A stretch of DNA of 64,000 nt from QHXM01 sp963697975 (GCA_963697975.1 OY969111.1:186001-250000); one strand, 5' to 3'. Shown: positions 34,825 to 44,088, numbered from the stretch's first letter. The notes: a model not told the origin generated them from the sequence alone. Numbers and translations are program-made.

Positions 34825-36249
34825 ATGGGTAATAGACCTCGGCTGGTGATGATGATTGTGGCGGGCGTGATGTTGCTCGCCAGTATTTTTGTCGTGGTTC
34901 TGACACTCCTTTCGCCTGACACGGCGACGGAGCGCGGGCCTGCCTTGCTGGCCGTCTTCATTGCTCTTCTCTTCGTCAGTCTTATTTCGCTCACTCTGCT
35001 CCTGCGGTTGCTGCTGCGCCCCTACCGCCAGTTAGTCGGCGAAGCCGAACGAGCGCCCGTTGCCGCGCGCACCAACAAGCCGCGTGATGAGGGGCAGTTT
35101 GTGCTTGAGACTTTTCAAACTATCGTCGCTCAGTTGCAGGCGCAGCAACGCGAGCTTGAAGCCTTGAGCGCGATTGACCGCGCGCGCGCCGCCTCAGCCG
35201 AGAAGTTCAGCGAACGCATCGTCGCCAGCGTTCCTTCCGGTCTCGTCGCGTTTGACGCGAGCGGCCTTGCGACGGTCGTCAATGCTCCGGCGCGCGCCCT
35301 GATTGAAGCCGGAGATGGCGAGAACGAAGGCCGGAGCGTGCGTCAGTTGCTTGGCAACTCGCCCGACCTTGCCGAAATGGTCGAGCGGTGCTTACAAACC
35401 GGAGAAGTTTACAGGCGCGAGGAAGTCATGGCGACCGGCGCGAATGGACAGGTCAGGCGATTGGGCGCGACCGTCGCGCCGATTGACCTCACGCTTCAAC
35501 CGGAGGGCGCGCGCGGGGCTTTGTGCCTCTTGACGGATTTAACGGAGGTCCTGCAACTGCGCGAGCAGGTCGCGCTCAAAAGGAATCTGGAGAGTCTGGG
35601 TGAGATGTCAGCCGGGCTGGCTCACGAATTCAAGAACGCGCTGGCGACCTTGCATGGCTACGCGCAATTGATGCAAAGCCTCAAGCTGGACGAAGGCGGA
35701 CAGGAGGCTTCAAAAGCGCTCTTGCAGGAGGTGCGTCATCTTTCCGAGATGGTCACGGCCTTTCTCAACTTCGCTCGCCCGCAGCCGCTCGACCTTGCGG
35801 ACGTTTCACTACGCGAGTTGATTGAAGATTGTGCGCTGGAATTGCGCGCGCTTTACGATGAGCGGCGCGTAGAATTAAAGATCGAAGGCGAGTTCGCAAA
35901 CGTTCGCGCGGATGAACGAATGCTCAGACAGGCGCTGCTGAATTTAATTCGCAATGCCGCCGAAGCGATTAACGAGGAGAGCACTGACAGGCGCGTCTTG
36001 TTGCACGGCTCAAGCCAGCCCGAGGCAACAGGGAAAACATGGGCAGTCGTGGAGATTCAGGACACAGGCGAAGGCATTCAACCGAGCGATCTGCAACGCA
36101 TCTTCATTCCATTTTTCACCACGAAATCAGCAGGACACGGCGTCGGTCTCGCGCTCGCCCACCGGGTAATAACAGATCATGGTGGCACACTTTCGGCTGC
36201 CAACACGCCTCAAGGTGGCGCAACCTTTACTATTTATCTTCCAGCTTGA
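34825..36249 (+). CDS. Sensor histidine kinase (NtrB-like)
   Basis: A 474-residue membrane kinase. Two N-terminal helices (residues 7-27 and 41-63) are followed by a PAS-like domain (about 125-240). The HisKA domain has phospho-acceptor H267 in GLAHEFKNALATLHGYAQL. The ATPase domain has N-box LNLIRNAAEAI, G1 DTGEGI, and GHGVGLALAHRV with terminal FTIYLPA. The order matches nitrogen-regulation type kinases, which signal to sigma54 activators; no partner regulator is adjacent. Start without Shine-Dalgarno, behind a heptamer hairpin. Confidence 0.93.
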   Translation: MGNRPRLVMMIVAGVMLLASIFVVVLTLLSPDTATERGPALLAVFIALLFVSLISLTLLLRLLLRPYRQLVGEAERAPVAARTNKPRDEGQFVLETFQTIVAQLQAQQRELEALSAIDRARAASAEKFSERIVASVPSGLVAFDASGLATVVNAPARALIEAGDGENEGRSVRQLLGNSPDLAEMVERCLQTGEVYRREEVMATGANGQVRRLGATVAPIDLTLQPEGARGALCLLTDLTEVLQLREQVALKRNLESLGEMSAGLAHEFKNALATLHGYAQLMQSLKLDEGGQEASKALLQEVRHLSEMVTAFLNFARPQPLDLADVSLRELIEDCALELRALYDERRVELKIEGEFANVRADERMLRQALLNLIRNAAEAINEESTDRRVLLHGSSQPEATGKTWAVVEIQDTGEGIQPSDLQRIFIPFFTTKSAGHGVGLALAHRVITDHGGTLSAANTPQGGATFTIYLPA

Positions 36250-36410
36250 ATCCTAGCAATTCGACTCATAACATTTATGCTTGCTTATTAGTGTCGTTGT
36301 AAAGATAATACGCACCCGCTGAGAAACAGAGCATTACCGGATTCGTGTCCTCAGTCAAGCCTGAACTACCCATGCGCTTTCACCTCATCAGCCTCGAAAG
36401 GAATTAATCA

Positions 36411-37916
36411 ATGCCGAAAAGGGCTAGGAAGGTCAAACCCCCGCCGGGCTTTAAACTTCAGCACACCGTACAAGTTGACTCAGGCTTAATTAATCAGGTT
36501 GCCTGGTCTCCGGATGGGCTGATGTATGCCGCCACGTTGACGGCAGGCGATACGTGGCTTTGTGACGGAAAGACCGGAGAAAAATGCCACTCATTTCACG
36601 GACACTCCAATAATGTCAGGTGTGTTGGATGGTCGCCCGACGGGCAGTATTTAGCCACCGGCTCCGACGACAAAAGCATTATTATCTGGGATTCATATAC
36701 ATTTCAAAGGGTCAAGAGACTCAGAGAGCAGTTCAGTTCTATCCATAGTATAGCTTGGTCGCCGAATTCCCAGACGCTCGCTGCCGGACTCGAAGACGGT
36801 AATATCACGCTCTGGAATAGCGGAACTTGGAGGCTCGAAAACATATTCGACGCACACACGCTAGCCGACGATCACACGGCAGAGGTGACGAGTCTGGCTT
36901 GGTCTCCTGATGGAAATACACTTGCCTCCGGGTCGCCTACGGATTCGAAGATTTGCCTGTGGAGTTTAGATACCAGAAGGCAACGATGGAAAACGTTGGA
37001 GGATGTAAGTTTTGTGCGGAGCCTGGCATGGTCGCCCAACGGAAGAATTATCGCTTCAGGTTTGGCCGATAAGACCATTAAATTATGGGATGCTGATCGA
37101 AGACAGCGTTTAAATGTCCTCAAAGGACATAGAAGCGATGTTATTGGTGTTTGTTTTTCTGCTGACGGTCATCTGTTGGCGTCAAAGTCTCGAGATAGAT
37201 CAGTCAGATTCTGGCGTTGCGATACGTGGGAGTTGGTGGCGAAACTCGATGAGCCTTCCTATTTTTCCAACGGCGTGGCATTCAGTCCGAAGGGCACAAG
37301 CCTCGCTACGCTCGGCCATGAGCAGAGAGTAATCAACGTCTGGGAATTAGATTTCAACATCCTCTTACCCAGTAAAGACGAGAAGGAGAACCTCATCACA
37401 TGGGTGGGTGATTCAAAAGCAATGCTCGCGCTCGTCTTTACGGATATAGTCGGCTCAACAGCCATCTCAGGGGAATTCGGGGACGAGATAATGGACGGCA
37501 TTCTGAAAGCGCACTATCAACAAACGCGGCTGTTAATAAAAGAGAATAGAGGTCGTGAGGTGAAGACCGAAGGCGATGCGTTTATGGTTATCTTTCGCAC
37601 AGCGGTTGATGCCCTCAATTTCATCGTGGCGCTCTACGAAAAAACTGGAGACGAAAGAGTTAAAATTCGCGCTGCCACTCATGTTGGGTTTGTGCGGGTT
37701 GAAGAGAAAGACCTCATGGGTCGGATGATCAATTTCACCAAACGGGTGCTCAGTAAAGCCAAAGGCGCTGAGATTTGGCTGAGCGAGCGCGCTTACGAAG
37801 ATATTAGGCAGGAGAGGGCGAAGAACCACGAGCGACTGACATGGACTAAGCATCCAGACTGTGAGTTGGATGGTTTTGCAGAGAGATATAGTTTATGGTC
37901 TGTTAAAATCACTTAA
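36411..37916 (+). CDS. WD40 beta-propeller fused to class III nucleotide cyclase
   Basis: A 501-residue protein. Residues 20-325 hold seven WD40 repeats, each with a WSPDG-type turn and a terminal LWD/IWD, enough for one seven-bladed propeller. Residues 335-500 form an adenylate/guanylate cyclase homology domain. Both metal aspartates (D344 in VFTDIVGS and the Asp in EGDAFMV) are present, as are the lysine in VKTEGD and the NxxxR transition-state pair in MINFTKRVL, so it is probably active. No membrane segment. AAAGGAA precedes the ATG. Base composition is AT-richer than its neighbours, suggesting acquisition. The propeller likely senses a protein partner. Confidence 0.9.
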   Translation: MPKRARKVKPPPGFKLQHTVQVDSGLINQVAWSPDGLMYAATLTAGDTWLCDGKTGEKCHSFHGHSNNVRCVGWSPDGQYLATGSDDKSIIIWDSYTFQRVKRLREQFSSIHSIAWSPNSQTLAAGLEDGNITLWNSGTWRLENIFDAHTLADDHTAEVTSLAWSPDGNTLASGSPTDSKICLWSLDTRRQRWKTLEDVSFVRSLAWSPNGRIIASGLADKTIKLWDADRRQRLNVLKGHRSDVIGVCFSADGHLLASKSRDRSVRFWRCDTWELVAKLDEPSYFSNGVAFSPKGTSLATLGHEQRVINVWELDFNILLPSKDEKENLITWVGDSKAMLALVFTDIVGSTAISGEFGDEIMDGILKAHYQQTRLLIKENRGREVKTEGDAFMVIFRTAVDALNFIVALYEKTGDERVKIRAATHVGFVRVEEKDLMGRMINFTKRVLSKAKGAEIWLSERAYEDIRQERAKNHERLTWTKHPDCELDGFAERYSLWSVKIT

Positions 37917-37942
37917 AATTAATCTCAAACTCCCCTTCTTCA

Positions 37943-39202
37943 TTACTTCTTTAAATGTACCTTCCTGACACCGAAAGCCAGAATCTTCGCCGGAATGTCG
38001 CGCAGGAAAGGAATCTTGAGCAGAACCCGCAGCAACAGCGGCACTCTAAAGGTTTGATTCGCCTGCAACGCACCGGCGATGACTCGTCTTTGAACTAGCG
38101 ACTGAAGCCCTTGAATGATGCGCGTCGGCCTCTCGCGTTGTCGCTGCACTTCTTTGAGATGGGTGGTCTCAACTTTCCCCGCTTGCAGTGGCGCTGTCAA
38201 AACATTCGCCGCCACGACCGCATCCTGAATCGCATAGTTGATGCCAACGCCGCCAACCGGCGACATGACGTGCGCCGCGTCGCCGATCAAAAGCAAGCCG
38301 GGAATGTACCAGCGTTCCAATCGGCTCGATTCGACCGAGAGAATTGAGACCTGCTTCCAATCTTTCAGATGCTCCGCACGGTCTGCGAAATCCGGCACGG
38401 TTTCGGCGAGAGATTTTCGGAGAGCCTCCAGTCCTGCGTCGCGCAGTTTCCGGTAACTTCCTTTGAAGATGACGTAACCCATCTGCCATTCGTCAAGCCG
38501 GTCGAGCATGACGACGAAATGGCCTCGACCGAAGCGAGCGAGGATGCCTTCCGGGTCTGTCGGTTTGCGCGGCACACGAAACCAGAGCACATCCATCGGC
38601 GGCGAAGTGGCAACAGGCTCCATGCCCGTCAGATGGCGCAGTCGAGAACTGCGCCCGTCCGCGCCGATTGTCAGGAGAGCACGCACCTCATGCCAGCCGT
38701 CCTTTTCATGGTAGCGCACACCTTTTACTTCCCCGCTCTCTTCAATCAACTCTTCGACTCTCGCGCCCATCGTCAATTGAAAATTCGGATAACGCTTCGC
38801 TTCTTCCATAATGAATTCGAGAAAATCCACCTGGGGAATCATGGCGATGAAAGGAAACTTCGTCTTCAGCCTGCCTAAGTCCGCGAGCGTCAAAGGGCCA
38901 TTGGGCGTCATAAAAGTTGCCGTGCGTAGTTTGGAATGGCGAAGCTCCAGCAGGCGGTCTGCAAGACCGAGATCGTCAAGAATCTCAAGCACGGATGGAT
39001 GAATCGTGTCGCCACGAAAATCGCGGTCGAAATCTTCGTGCGCTTCGAGCAGCACGACCGGGATATTTTTGCGCGCGAGCAACAGCGCGAGGATTGCGCC
39101 GCCGGGACCGCCGCCGACAATGCAGCAACTGGTCTGCCGCGTTTCGACTATGTTGCGGGCGTCGTCTTGCTTTTCAGTTTCCGATAGCTTCTCGGTCATC
39201 AT
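37943..39202 (-). CDS. FAD-dependent aromatic-ring monooxygenase (PHBH/UbiH-like)
   Basis: A 419-residue flavoprotein. N-terminal CCIVGGGPGGAILALLLAR binds the ADP of FAD, LLTIGADGRSSRLR is the DG motif, and LLIGDAAHVMSPVGGVGIN the GD motif; all three define class A flavin monooxygenases that hydroxylate aromatic or quinone-like substrates with NAD(P)H. The start follows AAGGTG by 7 bases, inside the end of the phosphoesterase gene, so the two are coupled. UbiD lies further upstream on the same strand; a quinone or aromatic pathway is possible but unproven. Confidence 0.88.
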   Translation of the reverse strand: MMTEKLSETEKQDDARNIVETRQTSCCIVGGGPGGAILALLLARKNIPVVLLEAHEDFDRDFRGDTIHPSVLEILDDLGLADRLLELRHSKLRTATFMTPNGPLTLADLGRLKTKFPFIAMIPQVDFLEFIMEEAKRYPNFQLTMGARVEELIEESGEVKGVRYHEKDGWHEVRALLTIGADGRSSRLRHLTGMEPVATSPPMDVLWFRVPRKPTDPEGILARFGRGHFVVMLDRLDEWQMGYVIFKGSYRKLRDAGLEALRKSLAETVPDFADRAEHLKDWKQVSILSVESSRLERWYIPGLLLIGDAAHVMSPVGGVGINYAIQDAVVAANVLTAPLQAGKVETTHLKEVQRQRERPTRIIQGLQSLVQRRVIAGALQANQTFRVPLLLRVLLKIPFLRDIPAKILAFGVRKVHLKK

Positions 39203-39207
39203 GGCTT

Positions 39208-40077
39208 TCACCTTGCGCCGCCCGGCGCGTCCATTTTCAAAGTTAGAATCACAATCTCCGGCGGAACGCGGAAACGAACGGGGATGATGCTCGTGCCGAT
39301 TCCTGTTGTGACGAACAGGTGATGATTGTTCTCGACGATGTGCCCGGCGGCGTAGCGCTGGCCGTACTCGGAAGGAACTTTGGTGGGACCGAAGAAAGGG
39401 AATTTGACCTGCCCGCCGTGCGTGTGCCCGGCCAGAGTGAGAATAACCCTCGGTGGAATCTTCACGAAGAGATCAGGGTTATGCGTCAACGCGATGATTG
39501 GATTTTCATCTGTGACTTTGCGAAGAGTGCCGTCAATATCTGTGCGATTCGTCCACGCATCTTTAAGTCCGGCCAGCCAGATGGCCTGACCATCGCGCTC
39601 AATCCTCATTACGTCGTCATCGAGAACGCGTATGCCGACAGCTTCAAGAGCGCGCCCGACGCGAGGGCCGTCATACCACCAATCGTGATTGCCCAACACC
39701 GCGAAGACGCCGTGACGCGCGCGCAGATTTTTGAGATTCTCCGCGATAACTTCAGGCTCAATAACTTTTCCGCCGCGCACGGACGACATGAAATCTCCGA
39801 GCAGTACGATCAAATCGGGCTGCGTCGCGTTGACCTGCAAAGTGATGAAACGCAGCTTCTCAGCACCAATGAAAGGCGAGCCGACGTGCAGGTCGGAGAG
39901 GACAGCAATTTTCAGATTCTCAAAACCTGCGGGCCAGTTCGCCAGCTTGATCGTCTCTTCTTTGACCACCAACCGGCTCGGCTCGATGAGAAAAGCATAG
40001 ATGCCTGTGAGGACCGGGATAAGCACCAGCACGGCGGCGGTGATTAAGACGATGCGTTTCTTTCGAGACTTGGGCAT
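39208..40077 (-). CDS. Metallophosphoesterase (YaeI-like)
   Basis: A 289-residue calcineurin-type phosphoesterase with an N-terminal membrane anchor (residues 9-30). The metal motifs appear in order: VLSDLHVG, LLGDFMSS, LGNHDWW, LTHNPDLF and AGHTHGGQ. YaeI-like members act on lipid A precursors (UDP-diacylglucosamine) or related phosphoesters at the membrane. An in-frame ATG two codons upstream is possible. The start lies close to a nonamer hairpin and has no Shine-Dalgarno site. Confidence 0.9.
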   Translation of the reverse strand: MPKSRKKRIVLITAAVLVLIPVLTGIYAFLIEPSRLVVKEETIKLANWPAGFENLKIAVLSDLHVGSPFIGAEKLRFITLQVNATQPDLIVLLGDFMSSVRGGKVIEPEVIAENLKNLRARHGVFAVLGNHDWWYDGPRVGRALEAVGIRVLDDDVMRIERDGQAIWLAGLKDAWTNRTDIDGTLRKVTDENPIIALTHNPDLFVKIPPRVILTLAGHTHGGQVKFPFFGPTKVPSEYGQRYAAGHIVENNHHLFVTTGIGTSIIPVRFRVPPEIVILTLKMDAPGGAR

Positions 40078-40103
40078 GGTCAAGCGGATTCAAGCAATTT
40101 AGA

Positions 40104-40200
40104 CAGGATTTACAAGATTTATAGGAATAAGAAAGGCAACATCAAGCTGCCTTGTCTTGTCTCTTCTTCTTAATCCTGTTAATCCTGTTAATCCTGTCCA
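40104..40200. repeat. Nonamer hairpin, word TTAATCCTG (copy 1)
   Basis: The left arm starts with AGACAGGATTTACAAGATT and the right arm is TTAATCCTG repeated three times (40169-40199). The whole 97 bases are about 80 % identical to 48502-48601. It separates ubiD from the phosphoesterase gene. Confidence 0.85.
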
Positions 40201-40202
40201 CG

Positions 40203-41981
40203 TTATTTCTTCTCCCGGTTCACTCCTTGAGGAAAATACTCGCGCCACCGCTTATCGACAAGCTCTCCAATGTCAGGGCGGACGATTAACTCAGCCGGAT
40301 AGCCGGGCTTCATGCGCGCGTCCACAACGACGGGCGTGCTGTATGAGAGATGATGACGCACGACTTTTGTCTCCGCCGCGTGGATGTCCGCCGCAGGCTC
40401 AAACCTCGTCCACGTCGCCCAGAGAAAATCAGAGGTCTTACGCGCCACACTCGCATCGTCATGCAGCACTATGAGCGGCCACCCTGCGAAAACTCCTTCA
40501 CGTGCCAGCCGTGCAGCTTGATCGGGGTCTTCTGTGTATGGCACTCCTTCAATGACGAGGCAGCCGCCGCAGAAAACCTCCGCCCGTTTGACATCGCGCG
40601 GCAATTCCCCCCTGAACTCGCGCGGCAACTCGCGCACGGCATCACCCAGGCCGAGAAGAATAGCTTTACTTCCTTCGTTCACCTTGCCGCTCGTGTAATC
40701 GAGCGTGTCCATCGAAACATTGGAGAAGATGAAAAGATCGCTCTCGAAACGCGCGCGCGCCAGCACATGCTCGAACAGCTTGCGGAAATCCTTCAAATCC
40801 TGCGGCGTGTCCGTCAGGATGAGGAATTTCGTCAGCGAGAGTTGGCCTTCGCCTAAGATTCTGAAGCCGGAGACGAGGGCTTCGCGTTTGTAGCGTTCAC
40901 GCACGACAGCCGCCGCCAGCGAATGAAAGCCCGTCTCGCCGTATGACCAGAGATCGCGCACGCTCGGCATGACGAGCGGGAACAGCGGCGAGAGTAGTTT
41001 CTGTAAATAATCGCCGATGAAGAAATCTTCCTGGCGCGGCTTACCCACGACGGTCGCCGGATAAATCGCATCGCGGCGATGAAAGACTGCGTCAACGTGG
41101 AATGTCGGATAGTCGTGCTGCAAAGAATAGTAACCGTAGTGATCGCCGAATGGCCCTTCGGGTCTTTTCTCATGGGGCGGCACTTTTCCAACCAAAGCAA
41201 ACTCCGCTTCCGCCACGAGCCTGTGCCTTCCGGCGCCGAGCGGGTTTTTCGTCATCCTGACTTTCTCGCCCGCGAGCACGGACGCCAGCACAAGCTCAGG
41301 CACATCCTCCGGCAGCGGCGCAATCGCGGCGAGAATCAACGCGGGTGGGCCTCCCAGAAAAACCGTCACGGGAAGCGGTTGATCGGCGCGCTCAGCTTCG
41401 TGATAGTGAAAGCCTCCGCCTTTGTGTATCTGCCAGTGCAAGCCGGTCGTCCGCGCGTCGTAACGCTGCATGCGGTACATGCCAAGATTATGCTTGGCCG
41501 TCTCTGGATGTTCCGTGTAAACGAGCGGCAGCGTGAAGAAAGGCCCGCCATCTTCCTGCCATGTCGTCAATACGGGCAGTTCATTGAGCCGCGCCGGTTT
41601 GTCCATCACCTGCGTGACGGGCGCTCGTGTGGTGTTGCGCGTGCCGAGTTTGAGAGCTTCAAGAGCAAGCGCCCGATGCTGCCAGAGTTTCGCGGGTCGC
41701 GGCGGCAGGAGGGATTCAGCCATCTGCACGACCTCGCGCACGAGGGCTTCCGGCTTCGGCCCGAAAGCGCGCTCGATGCGTCGCTCCGTGCCGAAGAGAT
41801 TTGTCACGACCGGATAGCGGCTGCCCTTTACTTTCTCAAAGAGCAGCGCCGGACCACCACGCTCGATGACGCGGCGATGGACTTCCGCCAGTTCGAGGTA
41901 GGGGTCAACTTCCGTTTCTATATGGACGAGATCGTTTTCGCGTTCGAGCAGGTCTAGGAATGAGCGCAGGTTAGGGTGCAT
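40203..41981 (-). CDS. ubiD: UbiD family decarboxylase
   Basis: A 592-residue prenylated-FMN dependent (de)carboxylase. Family features visible are the N-terminal LRSFLDLLERENDLVHIETEV start, RMQRYDARTTGLHWQIHKGGG (split in two motifs around the metal/prFMN site) and GPFGDHYGYY with the catalytic Glu/Arg region (VAEAEFALVGKV). Length fits UbiD (about 490-610). Role could be quinone biosynthesis or aromatic acid decarboxylation. The prFMN synthase UbiX is not in the window. Confidence 0.92.
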   Translation of the reverse strand: MHPNLRSFLDLLERENDLVHIETEVDPYLELAEVHRRVIERGGPALLFEKVKGSRYPVVTNLFGTERRIERAFGPKPEALVREVVQMAESLLPPRPAKLWQHRALALEALKLGTRNTTRAPVTQVMDKPARLNELPVLTTWQEDGGPFFTLPLVYTEHPETAKHNLGMYRMQRYDARTTGLHWQIHKGGGFHYHEAERADQPLPVTVFLGGPPALILAAIAPLPEDVPELVLASVLAGEKVRMTKNPLGAGRHRLVAEAEFALVGKVPPHEKRPEGPFGDHYGYYSLQHDYPTFHVDAVFHRRDAIYPATVVGKPRQEDFFIGDYLQKLLSPLFPLVMPSVRDLWSYGETGFHSLAAAVVRERYKREALVSGFRILGEGQLSLTKFLILTDTPQDLKDFRKLFEHVLARARFESDLFIFSNVSMDTLDYTSGKVNEGSKAILLGLGDAVRELPREFRGELPRDVKRAEVFCGGCLVIEGVPYTEDPDQAARLAREGVFAGWPLIVLHDDASVARKTSDFLWATWTRFEPAADIHAAETKVVRHHLSYSTPVVVDARMKPGYPAELIVRPDIGELVDKRWREYFPQGVNREKK

Positions 41982-42031
41982 GTGAGGAGACAGTATAGCT
42001 GTGAGTGTTGAGTGTTTGGCAAGGGATAATT

Positions 42032-42178
42032 AAACGCAGAGGACGCAGAGGCACGCAGAGGGAAGAATACGGAAGGCAGTAAGCAAAAGGCAGTAAGCAG
42101 AAAAGAACATGTCCTCTGCTTACTGCCTACGGCCTTCTCTCTTCCTGCCTCTGCGACCCTCCGCGTCCTCTGCGTTGA
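42032..42178. repeat. Double-word nested hairpin (ACGCAGAGG outside, AGGCAGTAAGC inside)
   Basis: Outer arms: three units of ACGCAGAGG (42032-42062) and complement (42147-42177). Inner arms: two units of AGGCAGTAAGCA-type (42074-42100) and complement (42114-42130), separated by only about a dozen bases. A whole 147-base hairpin with two different repeat words stacked in one stem. Confidence 0.85.
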
Positions 42179-42199
42179 AATCACCTGATTCTTTGACAA

Positions 42200-42829
42200 T
42201 CATCTCTGAGGCGAAGATTCACCATTCCCCACTTGTCTGGGCCGGGTCGTCCTGTCGGTTGGCGACTCTCCGAGGCGCTGCTCGATGTCGCGCGTGGCGA
42301 GACGCGCGGCTTCGGCTACTTTCGGGTCAAACGATGCCGCATGAGGCTTGAGGCGTTCGAGCGTGCTGGCGTCGCCGATCCTGGCCAGAACTTCGAGGAG
42401 TTTGACCTGCGTGTTGCCGTTTGTGCGCTCAAGGAAGAGGTAGAGCGGTTCGGGCGTTTCCAGAGTTACGAGATAAGAACTCGCTTGAGCGGCGCGCGAA
42501 GAATCGAGTGCGCCTACGACGGCGAAAAGCGATTCCGTTTTTCCGATGCGATAAAGCGCCCAGTCGAGCGCCAGTTTAACGCGCGCGTTCTTCTCCTGAA
42601 GCCTGTAGCCTTCGAGCAACTTGCGATTGCCTGTCGAGGCGAGCCGGGCTAACTCTTCGGCGGCGCGCTGTCGCTCCAGCGGGTCGCGGCTCGCCAGTTG
42701 TCTCTGCGCGGCGGCGCTGTCGGCTGGCACATTCCCTTCACCTTCATCTGAGGACTGGGCGCGCACGCTAATTGTGCCTGAGATGACGATCAGAAGGGCG
42801 AGGCAGAGCGTTTTCTTCAATAGCTTCAT
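42200..42829 (-). CDS. Exported HEAT-repeat protein, unknown function
   Basis: A 209-residue protein with a signal peptide (LKKTLCLALLIVISGTISVRAQ) and about four helical HEAT-like repeats (QRQLASRDPLERQRAAEELA, VKLLEVLARIGDASTLERL). HEAT repeats mediate protein contacts; no enzymatic motif seen. GGAGGTCGC stands before the ATG. Nothing in the neighbourhood suggests a partner. Confidence 0.7.
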   Translation of the reverse strand: MKLLKKTLCLALLIVISGTISVRAQSSDEGEGNVPADSAAAQRQLASRDPLERQRAAEELARLASTGNRKLLEGYRLQEKNARVKLALDWALYRIGKTESLFAVVGALDSSRAAQASSYLVTLETPEPLYLFLERTNGNTQVKLLEVLARIGDASTLERLKPHAASFDPKVAEAARLATRDIEQRLGESPTDRTTRPRQVGNGESSPQR

Positions 42830-42955
42830 GCGACCTCCATGCAGGATGGATTACAGAGGCAAATGACGGAGAGTTTCACGCTTTTGAAGGTCAGGCGCGG
42901 GTTTTAGTTGCTTGACGCATCATTACAGGTATATTCGCGCTCCATGCGCTCAAAT

Positions 42956-42975
42956 GACAGGCAGGAATGCCTGTC
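42956..42975. terminator. Short hairpin 4 bases after the zinc-ribbon gene stop
   Basis: 8-bp perfect stem GACAGGCA/TGCCTGTC with a GGAA loop. It may end the transcript of the small minus-strand gene, but lacks a T-run, so it could also be a REP-like repeat. Confidence 0.45.
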
Positions 42976-42979
42976 CTAC

Positions 42980-43276
42980 TCAATCAATATCGAGCGGGTT
43001 GATGAAAGGCTTGTCTTTATCCTTTTCTGCCTTTTTCATCGCTTCGCGGAATTTCTCTTCGAGCAGTCGTTCACGATCCTTGAGCGAGCCAAGCTCTTGC
43101 TCAAAGAGTTGCTCGCGCACCTGCTTCTGCTTGTCCAGCCCCTTGAGCATCTCATCGAAAGAGGCCGTCGGTTTCGCTTTCTCTTCGTGTGAAATGATTG
43201 TCCCTGTCTGCGCGTCAATTGTCAGCGTCGCCTCGCAGCAAGGGCAAATCAGCGTGAACCGTGTTTTATCTACCAT
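42980..43276 (-). CDS. Small protein with one CxxC pair and coiled coil
   Basis: A 98-residue protein: N-terminal beta hairpin with CPCC and a following strand (LICPCCEATLTIDAQTGTII), then an Asp/Glu/Lys-rich coiled coil (residues 50-90). Only one cysteine pair is present, so zinc would need dimerisation. The start at 43276 has AGGAG 8 bases upstream. Function unknown. Confidence 0.7.
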   Translation of the reverse strand: MVDKTRFTLICPCCEATLTIDAQTGTIISHEEKAKPTASFDEMLKGLDKQKQVREQLFEQELGSLKDRERLLEEKFREAMKKAEKDKDKPFINPLDID

Positions 43277-43376
43277 CGCCCAACTCCTATTCTGCAATCG
43301 CAGGCAAACTCACCGAAATCGAAAACAAGTATAACATTAGAGCGCAAAACGGTCTGGGCAATTGTAGCAAAGCAAA

Positions 43377-43404
43377 AAAGGCAGCCGCTTTCAGGGCTGC
43401 CTTT
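43377..43404 (-). terminator. Rho-independent terminator of the lipoprotein gene
   Basis: 10-bp stem AAAGGCAGCC (43377-43386) / GGCTGCCTTT (43395-43404) with an 8-base loop; on the minus strand followed by TTTTTTGC. Confidence 0.9.
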
Positions 43405-43431
43405 CAATACTAAATTGAGCGCAAATTAAAT

Positions 43432-44088
43432 TTAAGGCGTGACAGCGTCTTTGATAGCTCCGCCAACCTTTTTCGCTCCCTGAACGGTTTTCTTGCCCGC
43501 GGTCTTAGCTCCGCCAGCCACCGCGCCGCCCACGTCTTCCGCTTTATCGGCAGCCTCGCGTCCGACAGTCTTCGCGCCTTTAGCAGCCTTGCCTGCCGCA
43601 TCCTCGCTCTTATCGGCGACTTCCCTGCCTACGTCTTTGCTTTTATCAACTACTGCACCACCTACGTCCTTGGCTTTGCCGCCAACATCTTCCGCCTTGT
43701 CTCCGACAAACCCGGCGGCGTCGGCAATAGCGTCACCGCTTTTTGCCAGGACGTTGTCCGTATCAGCGGCGCTGATTTCCTTCTCTTCGCCGGAAACTGA
43801 ATAGACTTTAGCCGTCCGCTTGCCGTCGCGTGTCGTGATCACGACACGGGAGATGCGCTTGTTGTCCTTGTAAGTGCGCGTTTCAGTTTTCACGCCCCCG
43901 GTGTCAGTCATAGTCGTCTCATATTCCGGGCCAGTGGCGGGCATCTCCTCCACGCTCGACCGGGCATTAGAGTTCATCGTGTTGGCGTTGGAATTGGAAT
44001 TGGCGTTCGATGAGTCGCCCCCGCAGCCCACCATCATAGCCAAAGCCAGAGAGCCTGCACCAATCATCAGCTTAATACGCACGTTCAT
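43432..44088 (-). CDS. Lipoprotein with LEA-like Lys/Ala/Gly repeats
   Basis: A 218-residue lipoprotein: signal peptide ending in lipobox MVGC (Cys22), an Asn/Ser-rich linker, a beta region, then from residue 125 a repeat of about 11 residues (GKAKDVGGAVVDKSKDVGRE style) rich in Lys, Asp, Ala and Gly. Such 11-mers resemble LEA or YtxH-type proteins linked to desiccation or stress tolerance. Good AGGAGGG Shine-Dalgarno. Stress role is inference. Confidence 0.75.
   Translation of the reverse strand: MNVRIKLMIGAGSLALAMMVGCGGDSSNANSNSNANTMNSNARSSVEEMPATGPEYETTMTDTGGVKTETRTYKDNKRISRVVITTRDGKRTAKVYSVSGEEKEISAADTDNVLAKSGDAIADAAGFVGDKAEDVGGKAKDVGGAVVDKSKDVGREVADKSEDAAGKAAKGAKTVGREAADKAEDVGGAVAGGAKTAGKKTVQGAKKVGGAIKDAVTP

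Noticed and set aside
41079..41957. Plus-strand frame of 292 codons over ubiD
   Set aside because: Antisense to an intact UbiD enzyme with all motifs; composition is that of a GC-rich shadow frame.
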